A stretch of DNA of 64,000 nt from Acanthochlamys bracteata. Lineage: Eukaryota; Streptophyta; Magnoliopsida; Pandanales; Velloziaceae. A program made the position numbers and the translations under genes. This document shows, piece by piece, positions 23,101 to 35,500 of this stretch (position 1 is the first letter of the stretch; each line of letters begins with the position of its first letter). The stretch lies in NCBI GenBank assembly GCA_019914995.1, contig CM034135.1, positions 2,482,501-2,546,500 of the forward strand, in the 5' to 3' direction. The notes under the pieces are model-generated. The model made no database searches. It had not been told where the DNA came from and worked only from the letters and a program-made list of their open reading frames with translations.

Positions 23101-26032
23101 GTTACAGGCTCTTCAGAAAAGCTTGGTGCAGGAGAAAGTCCAAGAATGGTTGGAAGTTTCTTCCCTGAATTACTTCCAATATCATATGGTTTCAGCTGCA
23201 AGTCCAAGAATGCTCTAAAATCATAATTCTCATTAGCTATTGATTTAAGTTTGGGTTCACCATTTATAGGTAAATCTATCCTACTATAATGATTGAGTTC
23301 ATTGCACTCTCTAGCATGCATTTGTCCAAAGTATAAATCAATATTTGCTTTGGATAATAGGTCCTCCTGACCAGATGCTACTTGTTCAACAGTTTTAAGG
23401 TCTACTCCAGAACAGCTAACAGTGCTTTCCCAAGCCTCAGTTGGGGCATTCAAATCCCAATTCAATCTATTCACATCCAGATTGGAAAATGTTATATCCA
23501 GTCCAGTATCACTCCCTGTATCTTTCCTTTTATGTTGATCATTACTACAAGGAAGACCATGCAATTTAGGTTCGACTTTCAAATGCTGAATAAAATTTCT
23601 TTCTCTGTCCTGCCCAATCTTGGGCACTTCACTTGGGTTCTTCGCCGCCAGCTGAAATTTCATACTGCAACCATTGCAAGGCACACATTTATCATTGCTA
23701 ACATGTTGACCTTCACCCATAAGCATCAGGACAGATGGTTCCTTCAACACTGACAATAATTGGGAGGATCTGGGTTTGTTATCCACTAATTCTGAAGATT
23801 TTGAATGGTCCTTGCCAAGATTGCCATAGGTGAAATTTAGCTCCAAACAATTACGCATAGTGGGGTTCTCACTGCTGATAGTCAAGTCACCCTTAAGCTC
23901 ATGGGGGTTCCCAGAAGAAAAGTTAGTAGCTGAAAGTTTCTCAAGACGATTGTCTGAAATAAGAGAACCCTTCTCAATAACATAATACTTCTTTTCAGAA
24001 TCATTACAAACACCCTCTTCAGATGCAGATATTGGAGGTGGAGGTGATGGTAATCGAGACAAAATAATTGGCCTTTTTTTTATAGGAACACTGGAACCAA
24101 CGTTTGTGGGACTCCTAGAAAGTGTACTAACAATGACCTGCAAATTTGAACATTTGAGAAAAATATTTGAAACGGAAACTCTTTTCTTGTTTGAATGATT
24201 ATCAAACTTATTAGTTATAAAAGAAACACCTTTTGATTATCAATAATCTGCATTTCTTCAGGTTTAATAATCACTGAAGAGATGGAGTTTTTCTGAACTA
24301 TTTGTTAGTAACCTGCAGCAAAGTTGCTGTAGCTTGCTCACAAGACTTGTATTCTAGTTTTCTTATTCTACAATATCCTCCATACATGTGACATCTGCCA
24401 AAAAAAGAGTGCTAGTCAATATATAGAAAAAGAAACAGATAAGACTTCCCATGAGATATCTGCACACCATGACTAAGTACAGCATAACTTAATGTTTGTC
24501 CTCCGCCACCACCCCCCAAGGAAGTAGGAAGTCTACAAATCAACAAGAAGGTGCCACTCACCTCCAACAATTGAACTAGGCTCACTAGAATTCATCTAAG
24601 ACTCTTCAGTTCCTAATTCATTCAAAATGAACTCCTCAATATCAAGTATCAGTTTAACAAAACAGAAAAATATGCCAGGCAAACATTCTCAAGGGGGATG
24701 GAAAAGATGCTGAGAGAACAACTTGATCCTCAATCTTTTCAGCAGTCACAAAGACCTTCATTCTCAAACATAAACATAAAGCTTTGTGCTAGAGTTCTTC
24801 ATACGCTGAGAGAACATCAGACTATTTCCATGGATGATGCCTCCATAAAACTAATGCACCTCTAGAAACTACAGGTGATCTGCATTCGCACGGTCTGTTT
24901 AGAACATATAAACTCTTCTTAGAACCTGAGACTCTACTACCAGATTGAAAGCTTGATGTGGGCAGAGAGAGATCTTCTAGTGCATATTACACTGCTCTTA
25001 CAGCTACTGGGAATATGTCCTTTCGCAAACATGGTCTGACATGAAAATATCATTCTTTCATTGCCAAAATGAGAAACCTAGTAATTACAGTATGAAAACC
25101 AGCTTCCATAATCTATCGTTTGTCAGCTGCACAAACACACTCCTGTCACTTCCACAAACAGCCACATGAAAGAAGCATTTCAACACGCTCGGCGCCAGGG
25201 AAAAGGCAACTATGACCAAAGATCTTGCAGGAGTCGTTCTTGTACGATGATAATTGATTAACCAATATGACTAATTCGCAGGCATAGGAGATAGGTCGGG
25301 GCGCTCTTAAAATCGATCTCTTGACCTCATAAGTTTTGGATAAATTTCCATGTAATTCACCAAGGCCATCTAGACCAGGCTTCGCAAAAAATTCTTCCGC
25401 ATGCCTCTATGTTAACCAATTCCCATACCGAAGATATCTGATTGAACCAATCAAACCTACCAGATTCATATCCTGTGGGAACATGGAGCACCACAGACCA
25501 AAATCAACGCAAGGGATGAAGCCGTGACGCTCACTTCCGAGATTACTGTAGCTCTAACACTTCTCAAATTTTCAATAGTGAAACTTCCAAAGCAAATCAA
25601 CGATCCCAACATCAATCACTTTGATACTTCTTGCATCAACAGTCCAGAAACAAAACCGACATTTCCCCTAACAGTCCCTGTCTTTTCCAACTGAAAACCC
25701 AAAATTTCTCAGCTCCTCTTCACAAATCTCACTCAATAACACAAAGTTGAAAAGAAAAAAAAAGGAGGTTTAAGAAGTTTCCACCTCGTTAGCAAGGATT
25801 CAAACACCAGATTCAAAAATTTTCGAACCTTTTTCTTACCTTCAGACAAATAAAAAGCCACTATGAGGAAATCAATTGCTCGTCTTGGTCGCGCTGTTGT
25901 TCCAAATGTTTTCACACGGTAAACAGAAAAAGATAAAAATTTTATCTGAACAGATTGAAATTTCAAGGAAGTTCAGATGAAATTCAAGGAAATTGTAACG
26001 AAATGGCTTACCTGATCTAACCAGATTGGCAT
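20154..26032 (-). CDS. Unidentified large, probably nuclear plant protein
   Basis: I build three coding exons: 26032-26012 (ATG, seven codons, MPIWLDQ, donor GTAAG), 24137-21583 and 21492-20154. Phases match at both junctions and give 1304 residues. The second intron (21582-21493, 90 nt) has two earlier in-frame AG acceptors. Using those would leave introns of 18 or 48 nt, too short for plants, so the 90-nt version is preferred. The first intron is 1.87 kb. The protein starts with VPIKKRPIILSRLPSPPPP, resembles plant proteins I recall only as uncharacterised, and is mostly disordered. It has two EAR-like repression motifs (NWDLNAP near 230 and LDLQLKP near 310) and an Arg/Ser/Pro-rich C-terminal third ending IRMKRRRF. 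A nuclear, RNA- or chromatin-linked role is inference only. Confidence 0.75.
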
Positions 26033-26039
26033 CTCAATG

Positions 26040-27417
26040 TTTGTCTGATTACTTTCTTTCTTCTCCGATGACTATCAGAGGAGACTACCGGTGTCGAAGT
26101 TGTAAGAGTTTCTAGGAAGGGGTGGGGAAAGAAAGAAAGCAAGAGAGAATAAGAAGGCAAAGGAGCGCCGACCACGCGGCATTTGTGGGCCCCGCGAGAA
26201 GAAAGATAAGGAAAAAAATTAAAGAAGAGAGAAATGATTTGCGTTGCATGGCCCGCTGGGGCTGCTTTATTTGGATACCTTCAATAAATTAAAAAGAAAA
26301 TAAACTATCTTGGGAGGTCATGCTCATTCTAATCTGAACGCATGCTCTCGGAATGCCCCGAAAGGCACACAGCAAAAATTAAAAGGCAAAATAAGAAGAA
26401 CAGTAGAAATAATTCAATATCTCAAGTACAAATTCAGCAAACTCAAAAACTTTGGGGCACATTGCCGTGGCCCTCTACTAAAACCGATTCATTCAGAAAT
26501 AATTTAGCAAAACCATACCAATAAAGCTTCTTAAATTCTCACTATGTGAAAGAAACAAGCTAAAAAACCAAAGAACAGGCAGTGCAAGTTTCTTTCCACA
26601 ATCAAATCCCAAAAGGGATACGAATTCACAATCAAAACCAAAATCTCAAAACAAATCAGTCGCACACATTAGTCACAGTGGCGAGAGAGAAACCAACGAG
26701 ACTGTGAATCGATGAAATGCAACAAGATAGTGGTTCGGGTATGATTGAATAACCAGATCACGAGAAGGAACGAGTTTGAGGGACGCGTAGATGTTTCCAA
26801 GGGAGACGGAAACGTTCGGCCGCAGTAGACATCGCCGGGGTTTCCTAACAATCCTATCCGTGAGTGTTATACGTGCTCGCTCGTATCGCTAACAGTACTA
26901 TCGAGACACCCGTTTTCATCTCCACCGTTAATTGTCTGCCGGCGAATTCCAGCAGCGCCGCAGATAAAAGAGAATACTAAAAGCGAAGTTATATTTTTAA
27001 TGAGGTAATTAATTAATTAATTAATTACTGTTTGACTGCAGGTGATGATAAGTTTATCCTTTTAGTGGGCCGGCCCAAATCAAGTGGGCTTTATTGATTT
27101 TGTGAATTTTTTCTTATTAAAGTTTTTCAACCATGGCGAAACTCGCGGGCACTCACTGGTTTTCGTTCATCTTTCATCGAGAAATCAGGGAAGCCGCTTA
27201 ATACAACGAACCATAAACAATATTAGTTAATGAACTTCGCAACGCTGTAGCTGCTTGTTCTTGTTTTTTTGTGTTGTTATTGGTGGTGGTGGTGTTGCAT
27301 GTTAGGTCAGGGAATTGCAGCAATGGAGAATGAATTTGAAACAGTGTTGCAGGAGGGAAGAAGGAGAAGATAAAAAGAGTTAGAAGCACTGCGTGTGGGT
27401 GGTGAATTCGAAGAAAT
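26040..27417. promoter_or_regulatory. Shared region between two divergent genes
   Basis: About 1.4 kb separates the start codons of the minus-strand 1304-residue protein gene and the plus-strand NET2 gene, so both promoters and leaders must lie here. A TTAA microsatellite sits at 27008-27027. The stretch 26700-26850 is locally G+C-richer but has no recognised gene. No single TATA box stands out. Confidence 0.5.
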
Positions 27418-30400
27418 ATGCTTCAGAGAGCTGCGAGCAACGCCTACTCTTGGTGGTGGGCGAGTAACATCCGAACCAAGCAATCTAAGTGGCTTGATAA
27501 CAGCCTCCAAGGTTAAATTTTGTTTACGTTGATCTCTACGTTGCACGTGTAATTATCTCCATTACTATTTTGCTGATGGTGAGTGTTGATTTTGAGCTAA
27601 TAGTTGTTTTCCTTACAAATTAATCAATTCTATCAAGCATACTAACATATTTTCTATCTAAAAATAAAAGGAAAACCAGTGTATATATGTTTTTTTTAGG
27701 AATGTGAGGATAATTTGATGGCTTATAATGTTTAATGTCGTAGTCGTGATGTAATATTGATGTGCGATTGTGGTGACTCTTTGGTGCTTTGCTTTAGCAC
27801 AGTGCTCATCTGCAATGCTTTTTAAATTTGCTAATCCATTATTGCCATTTTGGAGTTGATTGGCAGATCTTGGGTTTAAAAATTGGTCATGGTTTTCCCT
27901 TTTTTCTTCGAAAAATAGGTCTTTATTGTCATTGTCTATCGTTTTAATTCCTGGCACATATTTCTATCATTTATGGGCACATTGGCACACTAGAGTAATT
28001 TGGCATAATTTTGCAGATAGCTTTTAATAGTTGGCTAAACAAAATTTTGAATGTGCATTAAATCGATTAAAAATGAAAGTATCTCCTTGTACTTTCTGAA
28101 GGTTTGAATGGAAATGAGATATTAAATAGAGTAGCTACCTTATTTGAAAATCATTCTTTGATTTCACCAGATGTGCTTAATGTTTTGTAATGCCTCTGGT
28201 TTTATCAAAAGATTGGTTTATGATGTTTGTTTTCTCCCCGAGAAATAACCTTTTAGTATAGAAATATATCTTCTGTTCATCTCAATCCCTAAGTAATCTC
28301 TTCAACAGATAACTTTGTGTATGATGTCATATAATGGCCTCATGTTGTTTTCTATTTAGTGAAAAAATTATTCTAGCATTCGTTTTCCTCATCTATTAAT
28401 GTTCTAGTTTGTGAAGGTATGTTTTTGACGTCCTAGTGTAGGAACAAGGAACTTTTGTACGATGATGACCTTATTAACTAGCAATTTTCTTTTATTTTTA
28501 TGAAAGGCAATAACTACCCATTTGTTGTGCAAAGCTCTCTGAGAAGCATTGCTGCAATCTCATGTTCAGTTTTTTGTTTTGCTAAATTTGCCAACCAACT
28601 GACATATTTTGGACAATGATGATCTTTTCTTTTCTCTCTCCCCTCTTTAAATTGGATTGACTACTGGATTTCCTTCACGAATGTAAGTAAGTAGTGGTTT
28701 TATAACTTCCATTTCCAAAAGTTATATATTTGAATCTTTCCTTTATATAACTACTATATATCACAGGTAATGTCAAATTTAATTTAATGGTATTCTGGTT
28801 TGCAGAGATGGAGGAGAAAGTCAAATCAATGATCAAACTCATCGAAGAAGATGCCGATACCTTTGCTAGGAAGGCAGAGATGTACTTCCAGAGACGGCCA
28901 ATTCTCATAAATTTTGTCGAAGAAGCCTACAGGGAGTATAAAGCATTGGCTGATAGGTACGACCACCTCTCAGGAGAGCTTCACAAGGCAAACCACACAA
29001 TAGCTACAGCATTCCCAGACCAAATACAGCTTGCAATGCAAGATGATGATGATGGTGATGGCTCTCCCAAAGTAACTTCGTTTGATCCTAGCAAGCTATT
29101 GAAGCCATCAGCAGTACTGCAAAGAATCAGCACATTGAACAAGTATAGAGAGAACCGCTCAACCACAAGGAAGCCAAAGCCTAGGTGTCCTGTTTCAGCT
29201 ATTGACAAAGATAAGGCGTGTGAAGAGGTAGATAGACTTCAGAAAGAAATCCTCGTCCTCCAGACTAAGAGGGAGTTCGTCAAGAGCACTTACGAAAGCA
29301 GTCTTGCCAAGTTCTTGGAAATTGAGAAGCAGATGACCGATATGCAAGATGAAGTTTCTTATTTGCAGGAAGAGTTTAGCGTCACTGTTGAAATTGAGGA
29401 TGATGAAGCTCGAGCAGTAATGGCTGCTGCAGCCCTTAAATCCTGCGAGGAGACGCTGATTTCCTTGCAAGAACAACAAATCAAAGTTCTAGAGGAGGCA
29501 AGGGTTGAGTCTCAGAGAATAAAAGAAGCTAAGATAAAGCTGAAGGCCCTCAAAATTGAATATGATCAGTCAGTTCCAGAGACGCCAGAAAATGAGTCAG
29601 ATGTGAGTTCCACAACGATGGAGGACGAGGTCTGCAGTCTGAAGCAAGAAAGGCTAGAACTGAATTCAGTATGTGAGAGAGTCAAGGAGCACTTTGAAAG
29701 GAATTCAGATTCTTCTGTTGCAGAGCTAGCTGAGAAGATTGATGAGCTGGTCGAAAAGATTATTAACTTGGAACTGACAGTTTCATCGCAGAATGCACAG
29801 ATAACCAGATTGAGGCTCGAGAATGATGAGCTTCAGAAGCACATGTATGCATTCGAAGAAGACAAGGGAGTCCTCGCTGACGATTCTAGTGCTTTAAACA
29901 GAAGGTTAGAGCTAGTGGAAGATCAGTTGCAAAGGATTCTAGATCTTGAGATATTTGTGCATAACGACAAGGGTGTGATTCATGCAAACCTCAAGAAAGC
30001 ATTCAATAGTCTTCATGATATTTCGGACAAATTGCAATCTCCTACACATCAAACCGACATCAATGCAGCAACTCCACCCCTAGAGGAAAAAGATGAGAAG
30101 ACTCAAAGCAGTCAAGATAAGTTGGTCGAAGGAAGAGATCATGTCGATTCTGAGACTGCATCACACATTCCAACTGATCCTGATGAGCTCCAAAAACTTA
30201 TACAGGGCCTCGGAGTTGGAAAGTCAAATTCTCAGACAGAAATTCAGAAGCATGGAGACTCTTCAGAAAGCCAGCAGACATTGCCTGCTGAAGCAGATGG
30301 TAAAGATAAGATATTGCTTGATGTGTACAAATCTATGCTTCGAGATTATAGAGAAACAAAAGAAAAGCTTTCTGAAGTGGAGAAGAAGAACCATGATTCC

Positions 30401-31411
30401 TTGTATGAAATGGTAGCACAGATTACGGACCTGAAAAGTGACAATGCTAAGAAAGAGGAGGAGCTCCATACTCTAAGGCAAAAGTTGGTTTGTCCAAAAT
30501 CACCCAAACCTGACAATGAAGATTCTTCTACCTCAAAGCTCGCGAAGTATCGCAAGCACAGAAGCAGGTCCTTGTATTCCATCATGACAGAGGATAGATA
30601 TAGAGAGTCCAAGAAGCTAGATGCGACATATTTCGTTGGTAACGAGAGCCCTGAAGAAGACATCAAACTGGCACCAATAGAAGAATATACTCCCTCAGGT
30701 ATCGAGGAAAAGTTCAGGACGGACATAGACAATTTGCTCGAGGAGAACTTAGATTTCTGGTTAAGGTTCTGCACTTCGTATCATCAAATACAGAAATTTA
30801 AGACAAGATTCCAGGCCATACAGGCAGAGGTAGAAAAGCTTAAGGATGGGAAGAAACAAGAGAGCAATACCACAGGTGCCGGTGAGGATGGCACTGAAAA
30901 GGGATCTACACCAACTGACAAGAAACTGAGAGAACTGAACACTGAACTTCAGGTGTGGCTGGAGCAGAATGGATTGCTCAAGGTGGAGATTAAGAAGAGA
31001 TCATCTTCTCTGGGCGCCATTCAAGACGAGATAATAAAAGTTCTTAAAGACTGTCAGAACGTAGGTGTCGAGTTCACTCCTTATCAGGCTGCAAAGTACC
31101 AAGGAGAGGTGACCAACATGCAGTACGAGAACAAGAAGGTAGCCAGTGAGCTTAAGACCGGAATAGATCACGTCAAAGGTCTTCAGGCAGAAGTTGGGAA
31201 GCTGCTGTCTACACTTCACAAGAGTCTTGAGCTGCCTTCGCCGAAGAAGAACCATCAGAACCAGCCAATCAAGCATACATCCTCTAAGGGCCGGGTGCCT
31301 CTTCGTACCTTCCTCTTCGGAACCAAGCCTAAGAAGCCTTCCATCTTTTCATGCATGAGTCCAGCAGTAAGGAAACACTACAACAACATCAAACATGGAA
31401 TGCCTTCATGA
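27418..31411 (+). CDS. NETWORKED 2 family actin-binding protein
   Basis: Two coding exons. Exon 1 is 27418-27511, with the start [19 protein letters not shown] at the beginning of the NAB domain and donor AAG|GTTAAA. Exon 2 is 28806-31411. The phase-1 junction recreates the family motif LQEMEEKV, giving 899 residues. NET proteins bind F-actin through the N-terminal NAB (KIP1-like) domain, here residues 10-90, including the triple Trp and KKRP-like [16 protein letters not shown]. They bring actin to membranes, and NET2 members act mainly in pollen tubes. The rest is long coiled coil (about 140-420, 500-560 and 640-800) with acidic linkers. The basic C-terminal tail, ending [15 protein letters not shown], is typical of NET2. 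The 1.29-kb intron after the NAB start explains why the gene looks truncated if only the long frame is read. It appears intact. Confidence 0.93.
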
Positions 31412-31419
31412 AGCTTTCT

Positions 31420-32030
31420 ATCTAACACACCGGCACCTTTGCTAGTGTAACAATTTAACATTCACCAGAACTAGCTACCTCCCCTACTCATTTGGATCGC
31501 AATGTATTCTTTCCCATTCTTTTGTAAATTGTTATTGAAGATTGCTACGATTCTTACAGATAATAGAAGATCAAGAGTTGCATGACCTTTATGATGTTGT
31601 TGACTATATTCATATTAGAATTCGTATTCATAACCTAAAAATTAATTAATAGAAAAGAAAACTCAACACAAAATTATATTATTGATAACTAAATTTTTTT
31701 TAATAATATAATAATTTAATAATCCAACGTATCATCTTCCAGGTGTTGTTGATTATATTCAATAAAATGATTATATTTAATAGGAGATTACTATCGTCTT
31801 TGTCTACGTACTACTCTATTGCTATGTATGCAATGCTTAAAATTATCAGATATCTAATTTATAATTATGTTTGTTTAATCCTCCTTGTCAGCATTGGATG
31901 GATTAGATTAGCCATCATTAATTACCACAAAAGCAACCAATAGCATTTTGCGCAACGTCATCGTGGGTCCCAAATTAAGAACCCTGGCACGCTTGTTCCA
32001 TGAAGCGTTTGAAAAACGCGGTTGATTGAT
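31420..32030. other. Spacer between NET2 and GYPP-protein genes
   Basis: This holds the 3' untranslated region of the NET2 gene, then about 400 bp of A+T-rich DNA, then the proximal promoter of the next gene. No coding frame is supported. Confidence 0.5.
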
Positions 32031-32052
32031 TGGTTCCCAATTTATAAATAAA
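32024..32052 (+). promoter_or_regulatory. CCAAT/TATA-type promoter of GYPP-protein gene
   Basis: An inverted CCAAT (GATTGG) at about 32029 is followed by TTTATAAATAAA at 32041-32052. A leader ending in CAATCG|GTAAGC near 32153 looks like a 5' untranslated exon with an intron. A second leader exon would start after TTTCAG at 32975. This fits a strongly expressed plant gene. Confidence 0.55.
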
Positions 32053-33040
32053 CGCTTCTTCTGCTTGTAATTTGCTTCTTCTTGTTGTTGCATCTTTCTT
32101 TTTATTTATATTGTTTGCCTTCGTTCTTCAATCAATCTTCCACAGAACAATCGGTAAGCTTCATATTCTCTCGTTCTGAATTAATTTTGTGTTTATAACT
32201 TCGGTTTATTTGTTTTTCCTTATTCTTTTTTTGGTTTTTAGGTAAGTTGGTGAATTGAATTCAATCAGTTTGTTGCTGCCCATACTTTAACCGGTCAGTT
32301 AATTTCATTATTGTTGCTTTTTTTTCCATTTGTTAAGATTGCTTCGGTGATTTCTCTCGTTTGTTGTTTTTCTGTTTGCTGTATTAATTCAGAAGGTGGA
32401 GTTTTATATTTGTGGTTTTCAATTCCGTGTCAAATTTTTCGTTCTTGTGGATTGCATGAGTTGATTTAGAACCTGTGTTTGAAAAAACTTTATTTGATTT
32501 AAATATTATCTTTATTTGAGCTTTGCATTTCTTGAATTTTCTTTCTTTTCTTTTTTCTGTTCCGATATTCCTTTTTCACCGGGGCACTGTTAGTTCATTC
32601 ACGCATTGATTTAATTCGAGTTAAAAATGAGCGACTATAACTATTATGGTGCAGAAGTTACAGAATTTTGATTAGTATTATAAGAATGGATTATAATGTT
32701 TGGTTTCGTCTTGATCTGTGTTAAATTTGATGATTTAGCTCATAATCCAGCTTATTTAGTTTAAATGTCAAATTTTTATCTAGATAGGAACGAGGATGCG
32801 TGCGCCATACGTTCAGAACATCTACCCTGGAAGATAATCAAATATCTAGTGACTTGTGATGATGATAGTTCTTTCTGCAAGCACTTGTTTCTTTACAATA
32901 TCTTTTGTATTGGGAATTTTAGAATCTTATCTAGTTAATTAAAAGGTTAATTCTGGTCAAGTAATTGTGTTTCAGTGGAGCAAAGAGGGAGCTCACTGAA
33001 GCTTCCGTTATTTTGTTCAGCAGGAAATCAGTGGGAGATA

Positions 33041-34103
33041 ATGGGAGGTAGTGATGGCAACTACGATGGCTCAGATAGCAGGGACAAAGGTTTTCTGTCA
33101 AACATTGCACAGGGATTTTATGGACATGGATATCCGCCGCCTCCTGCAGGTTATCCTCCGGCGGGATACCCCCCAGCACCTGGATATCCTCCTCAGGGTT
33201 ATCCTCCTCCTGGATACCCACCATCAGGATATCCACCTGCTCAGGGTCATGGATATCAACCTTCTGGATATCCTCCTGCTGGTTACCCTCCTACTGGCTA
33301 CCCGCCTTCTGGTTACGCTAGTTCTTCTCATGGTATGTTTCTAGATCAAATTTGGCTCCTAATAGAATTGATGTTTTGAAAATAAGCAGTGCAGGTAGCT
33401 ACTTATATTATAGCCTTATAGTTATATGATGAAAATTGAAAAGATGCTAGAAATTTCTTCTTACTAACAAGTATCCAAGTACTGCATTCACAGCTATTTT
33501 ATTTTGATCAATATAAAACTGATACCAATGTCATAATCTATATAGTATTGACCGAGTTACTAGGATGTTGTTTGCCCTTTTCTGTCTTCACCCTTCACCT
33601 ACCTTCATAGTTCTAATGGTCCAAGTGTTGCTTTGTTCATCTTGATAAGATTCTTTGGCCTCTTAGCATAGTCATTAGCTAGCAAGTTTGTCTTTGTTAT
33701 CTTGATAAGATTTCTTTGGCATCTTAGCATAGTCATAAGCTACCAAGTTTGGCTTTTTTTATCTTGATAAGATTCTTTGACCTCTTAGCATAATCACTAG
33801 TTTATGGCTTAATGCTTATAATCCTTGCTAACTTTTGGATCTCAATCAAAAGGTCGTGGACCTGGTGTTGGTGCCTTGCTAGCTGGGGGTGCTGCAGCAG
33901 CTGCTGCTGCATATGGTGCGCATCAGTTGTCTCATGGTCATCATCATATGGGTTATGGGGGATATCCTGGTTACAGTGGCCATGGGTTTGGGCATCACGG
34001 CAAGTTCAAACACCATGGCAAGAAGCATGGAAAGTTCGGCAAACACATGTTCGGCCATGGGAAGCATCACCGGTTCGGTGGCAAGTTCAAGAAGTGGAAG
34101 TGA
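33041..34103 (+). CDS. GYPP-repeat, Gly/His-rich protein (GRP A3-like)
   Basis: Coding exons 33041-33332 and 33853-34103 join in phase 1 (CAT G|GT CGT) to give 180 residues. After MGGSDGNYDGSDSRDKGF and a short FLSNIAQGFYGHG segment come about twelve GYPP-type repeats (residues 30-95). An Ala-rich hydrophobic stretch (GALLAGGAAAAAAAYGAHQ) follows, then a Gly/His/Lys tail with repeated HGKF and HHGK units. This is the layout of plant glycine-rich protein A3/GPXY proteins, whose molecular function is not settled. The Pro/Tyr repeat is shared with annexin and rhodopsin tails, and the His-rich tail could bind metals, which is inference. An upstream in-frame start would lie next to an acceptor site in the leader, so MGGSDG is preferred. 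Confidence 0.85.
33632..33805. repeat. Three ~61-bp tandem repeats in an intron
   Basis: Three successive units begin near 33632, 33692 and 33754. Each contains ATCTTGATAAGAT followed by TCTTTG and then TCTTAGCATA and TCA. Units 1 and 2 also share GCTA.CAAGTTTG. They fill the right half of the single coding intron of the GYPP-repeat gene. They could only influence expression or splicing and do not encode protein. Confidence 0.8.
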
Positions 34104-34109
34104 TGTATG

Positions 34110-34775
34110 TAATTAGCAACCAAGCTTCACCGGTAATGGCATCTGCAGTGCTCTTCACACGGTTGATCTGTTAACCAGTTCGATGCTTTATTGACGGTGT
34201 AATAACTGGTACTCACTTCTTATGTGCTAGATGTCTTTTAAACACTGCTTTAGCCGGGCCGTCTGATTATGTACGCCACGGCAGTTTGCATTTATAATAT
34301 GACTTCGTCTGAGATTGCTTAAAATAAATAATTTTAGGTATTTTAAAATGGAGTTTAATATTGATGTACGATTATTTATATGTTTTAGTGTTTTTTAAAA
34401 ACTTCAAAAAATTACTAGTTGAAATGAAATAATAAATTTGACATATAATGGACGTTAAATGTGCCCTATAACAAATCGTTGCCTTTTCACAGTTTCACTT
34501 ATTTCTCCCTTTTGAATATAAAAATATTTTTAAAGTAATTTTTTAATAAATAAAAATATTTAAAATAATTTAAAATTTGAGTAATATTCTTTATTTTAAA
34601 ATATTAAAATAAGTAAGAGTAAAATATTATAAAGTTCAAGTTTTTTATTTTTTAAATTAAAAAGTTTGTAATATATTTAAAAAAAATTATTAACAAGTAT
34701 GAAATAAATATTAATAATCTTCAGTTTACTTCTTATAAATAATAAAAAGTATAAATTTATTTTTAACAGCCGCAG
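34110..34775. other. A+T-rich spacer after GYPP-protein gene
   Basis: This contains the 3' untranslated region of the GYPP-repeat gene and then a very A+T-rich stretch (34330-34720). No frame or repeat pair could be supported. Confidence 0.45.
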
Positions 34776-34780
34776 CCGCC

Positions 34781-35500
34781 ATGGGTTCGTTCTTCGACCT
34801 AAGCATTCCTAATCTCGAGCAAGACGGAAGCAAACTTACTGCAGAGCAGAAGAGACTTCTCTGGGCACTCATGTACAAGGCCAAAAATCTATTATAAACT
34901 TCAAAACTCACTGTTTGCATTCACAGATATTGGTAGATTGGACTAGAGTGAAAAATCTAATTTTGTCTAGTTCTGCTTCCGTTGCAAATTATATTAGAGG
35001 GCCATACGACTTGTATGTTTTTCCGTGTTCTTCTGGTCTGCCAATGGAATGTGCTAAATCAGCTATATCAAGAAACTGCAAATGTAGTACTCATTATCTT
35101 TCTAAAGCAGCTCTGAATAAGGGTTATAATCGCGGTAAATTTAGTTTTTATGCTTAAATTCCTGGAAGATCCCCTGTTTCATGAAAGTGATTGCCTTCAT
35201 CCTGCAGTAAGAGAAGTTTTTGTTGTACCTCATAGATTTGTGGGCTTCTTATGTGCCCTTGTTGTAAATAGGTTTCAGCTTATGGCATTAACTGTATTTG
35301 ATCAATTCACTGTTGATTTGCATTTGTGCAGGTCTGTAATAGGCAGAGCTTTGTTTAAGAAATATTGTTCTAAAGAAACTATCAGACTTGAAAGATACCA
35401 GCGGAACAATTGGATAGTAGGGGAATATGGTTCAGTGACTGTAATAACTGGGACACACAGTCTAGTGGAGATGGTGATTTGATGTTATCGGAGGTGCTTT
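34781..35500 (+). pseudogene. RNase P/MRP subunit RPP30 (GAF1-type) remnant
   Basis: Ordered fragments of the plant RPP30 homologue are visible. The N terminus (34781-34880) reads MGSFFDLSIPNLEQDGSKLT then AEQKRLLWAL. After an intact-looking acceptor (TTTGCATTCACAG) come ILVDWTRVKNLILSSSA, RGPYDL and MECAKSAISRNC (34927-35085). After another acceptor (TTTGTGCAG) comes a helix ending FKKYCSKETIRLE (about 35333-35396). A fragment WDTQSSGDGDLML near 35446 matches the family's WDPISSGEGDLML. RPP30 helps RNase P/MRP process tRNA and rRNA precursors. Only 47 bp separate the N terminus from ILVDWTR, where a working gene needs well over 100 residues of the barrel domain, so the core is deleted. Frames also change between fragments. 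Confidence 0.75.

Noticed and set aside
26669..26851. G+C-richer patch with several overlapping frames
   Set aside because: Two frames give plausible short peptides but none has a family, and the patch lies in a divergent promoter region.
33130..33320. Regular short repeats that could be mistaken for a CRISPR-like or minisatellite array
   Set aside because: They encode in-frame GYPP units of the Gly/Pro-rich protein, so the periodicity is protein repeat structure.
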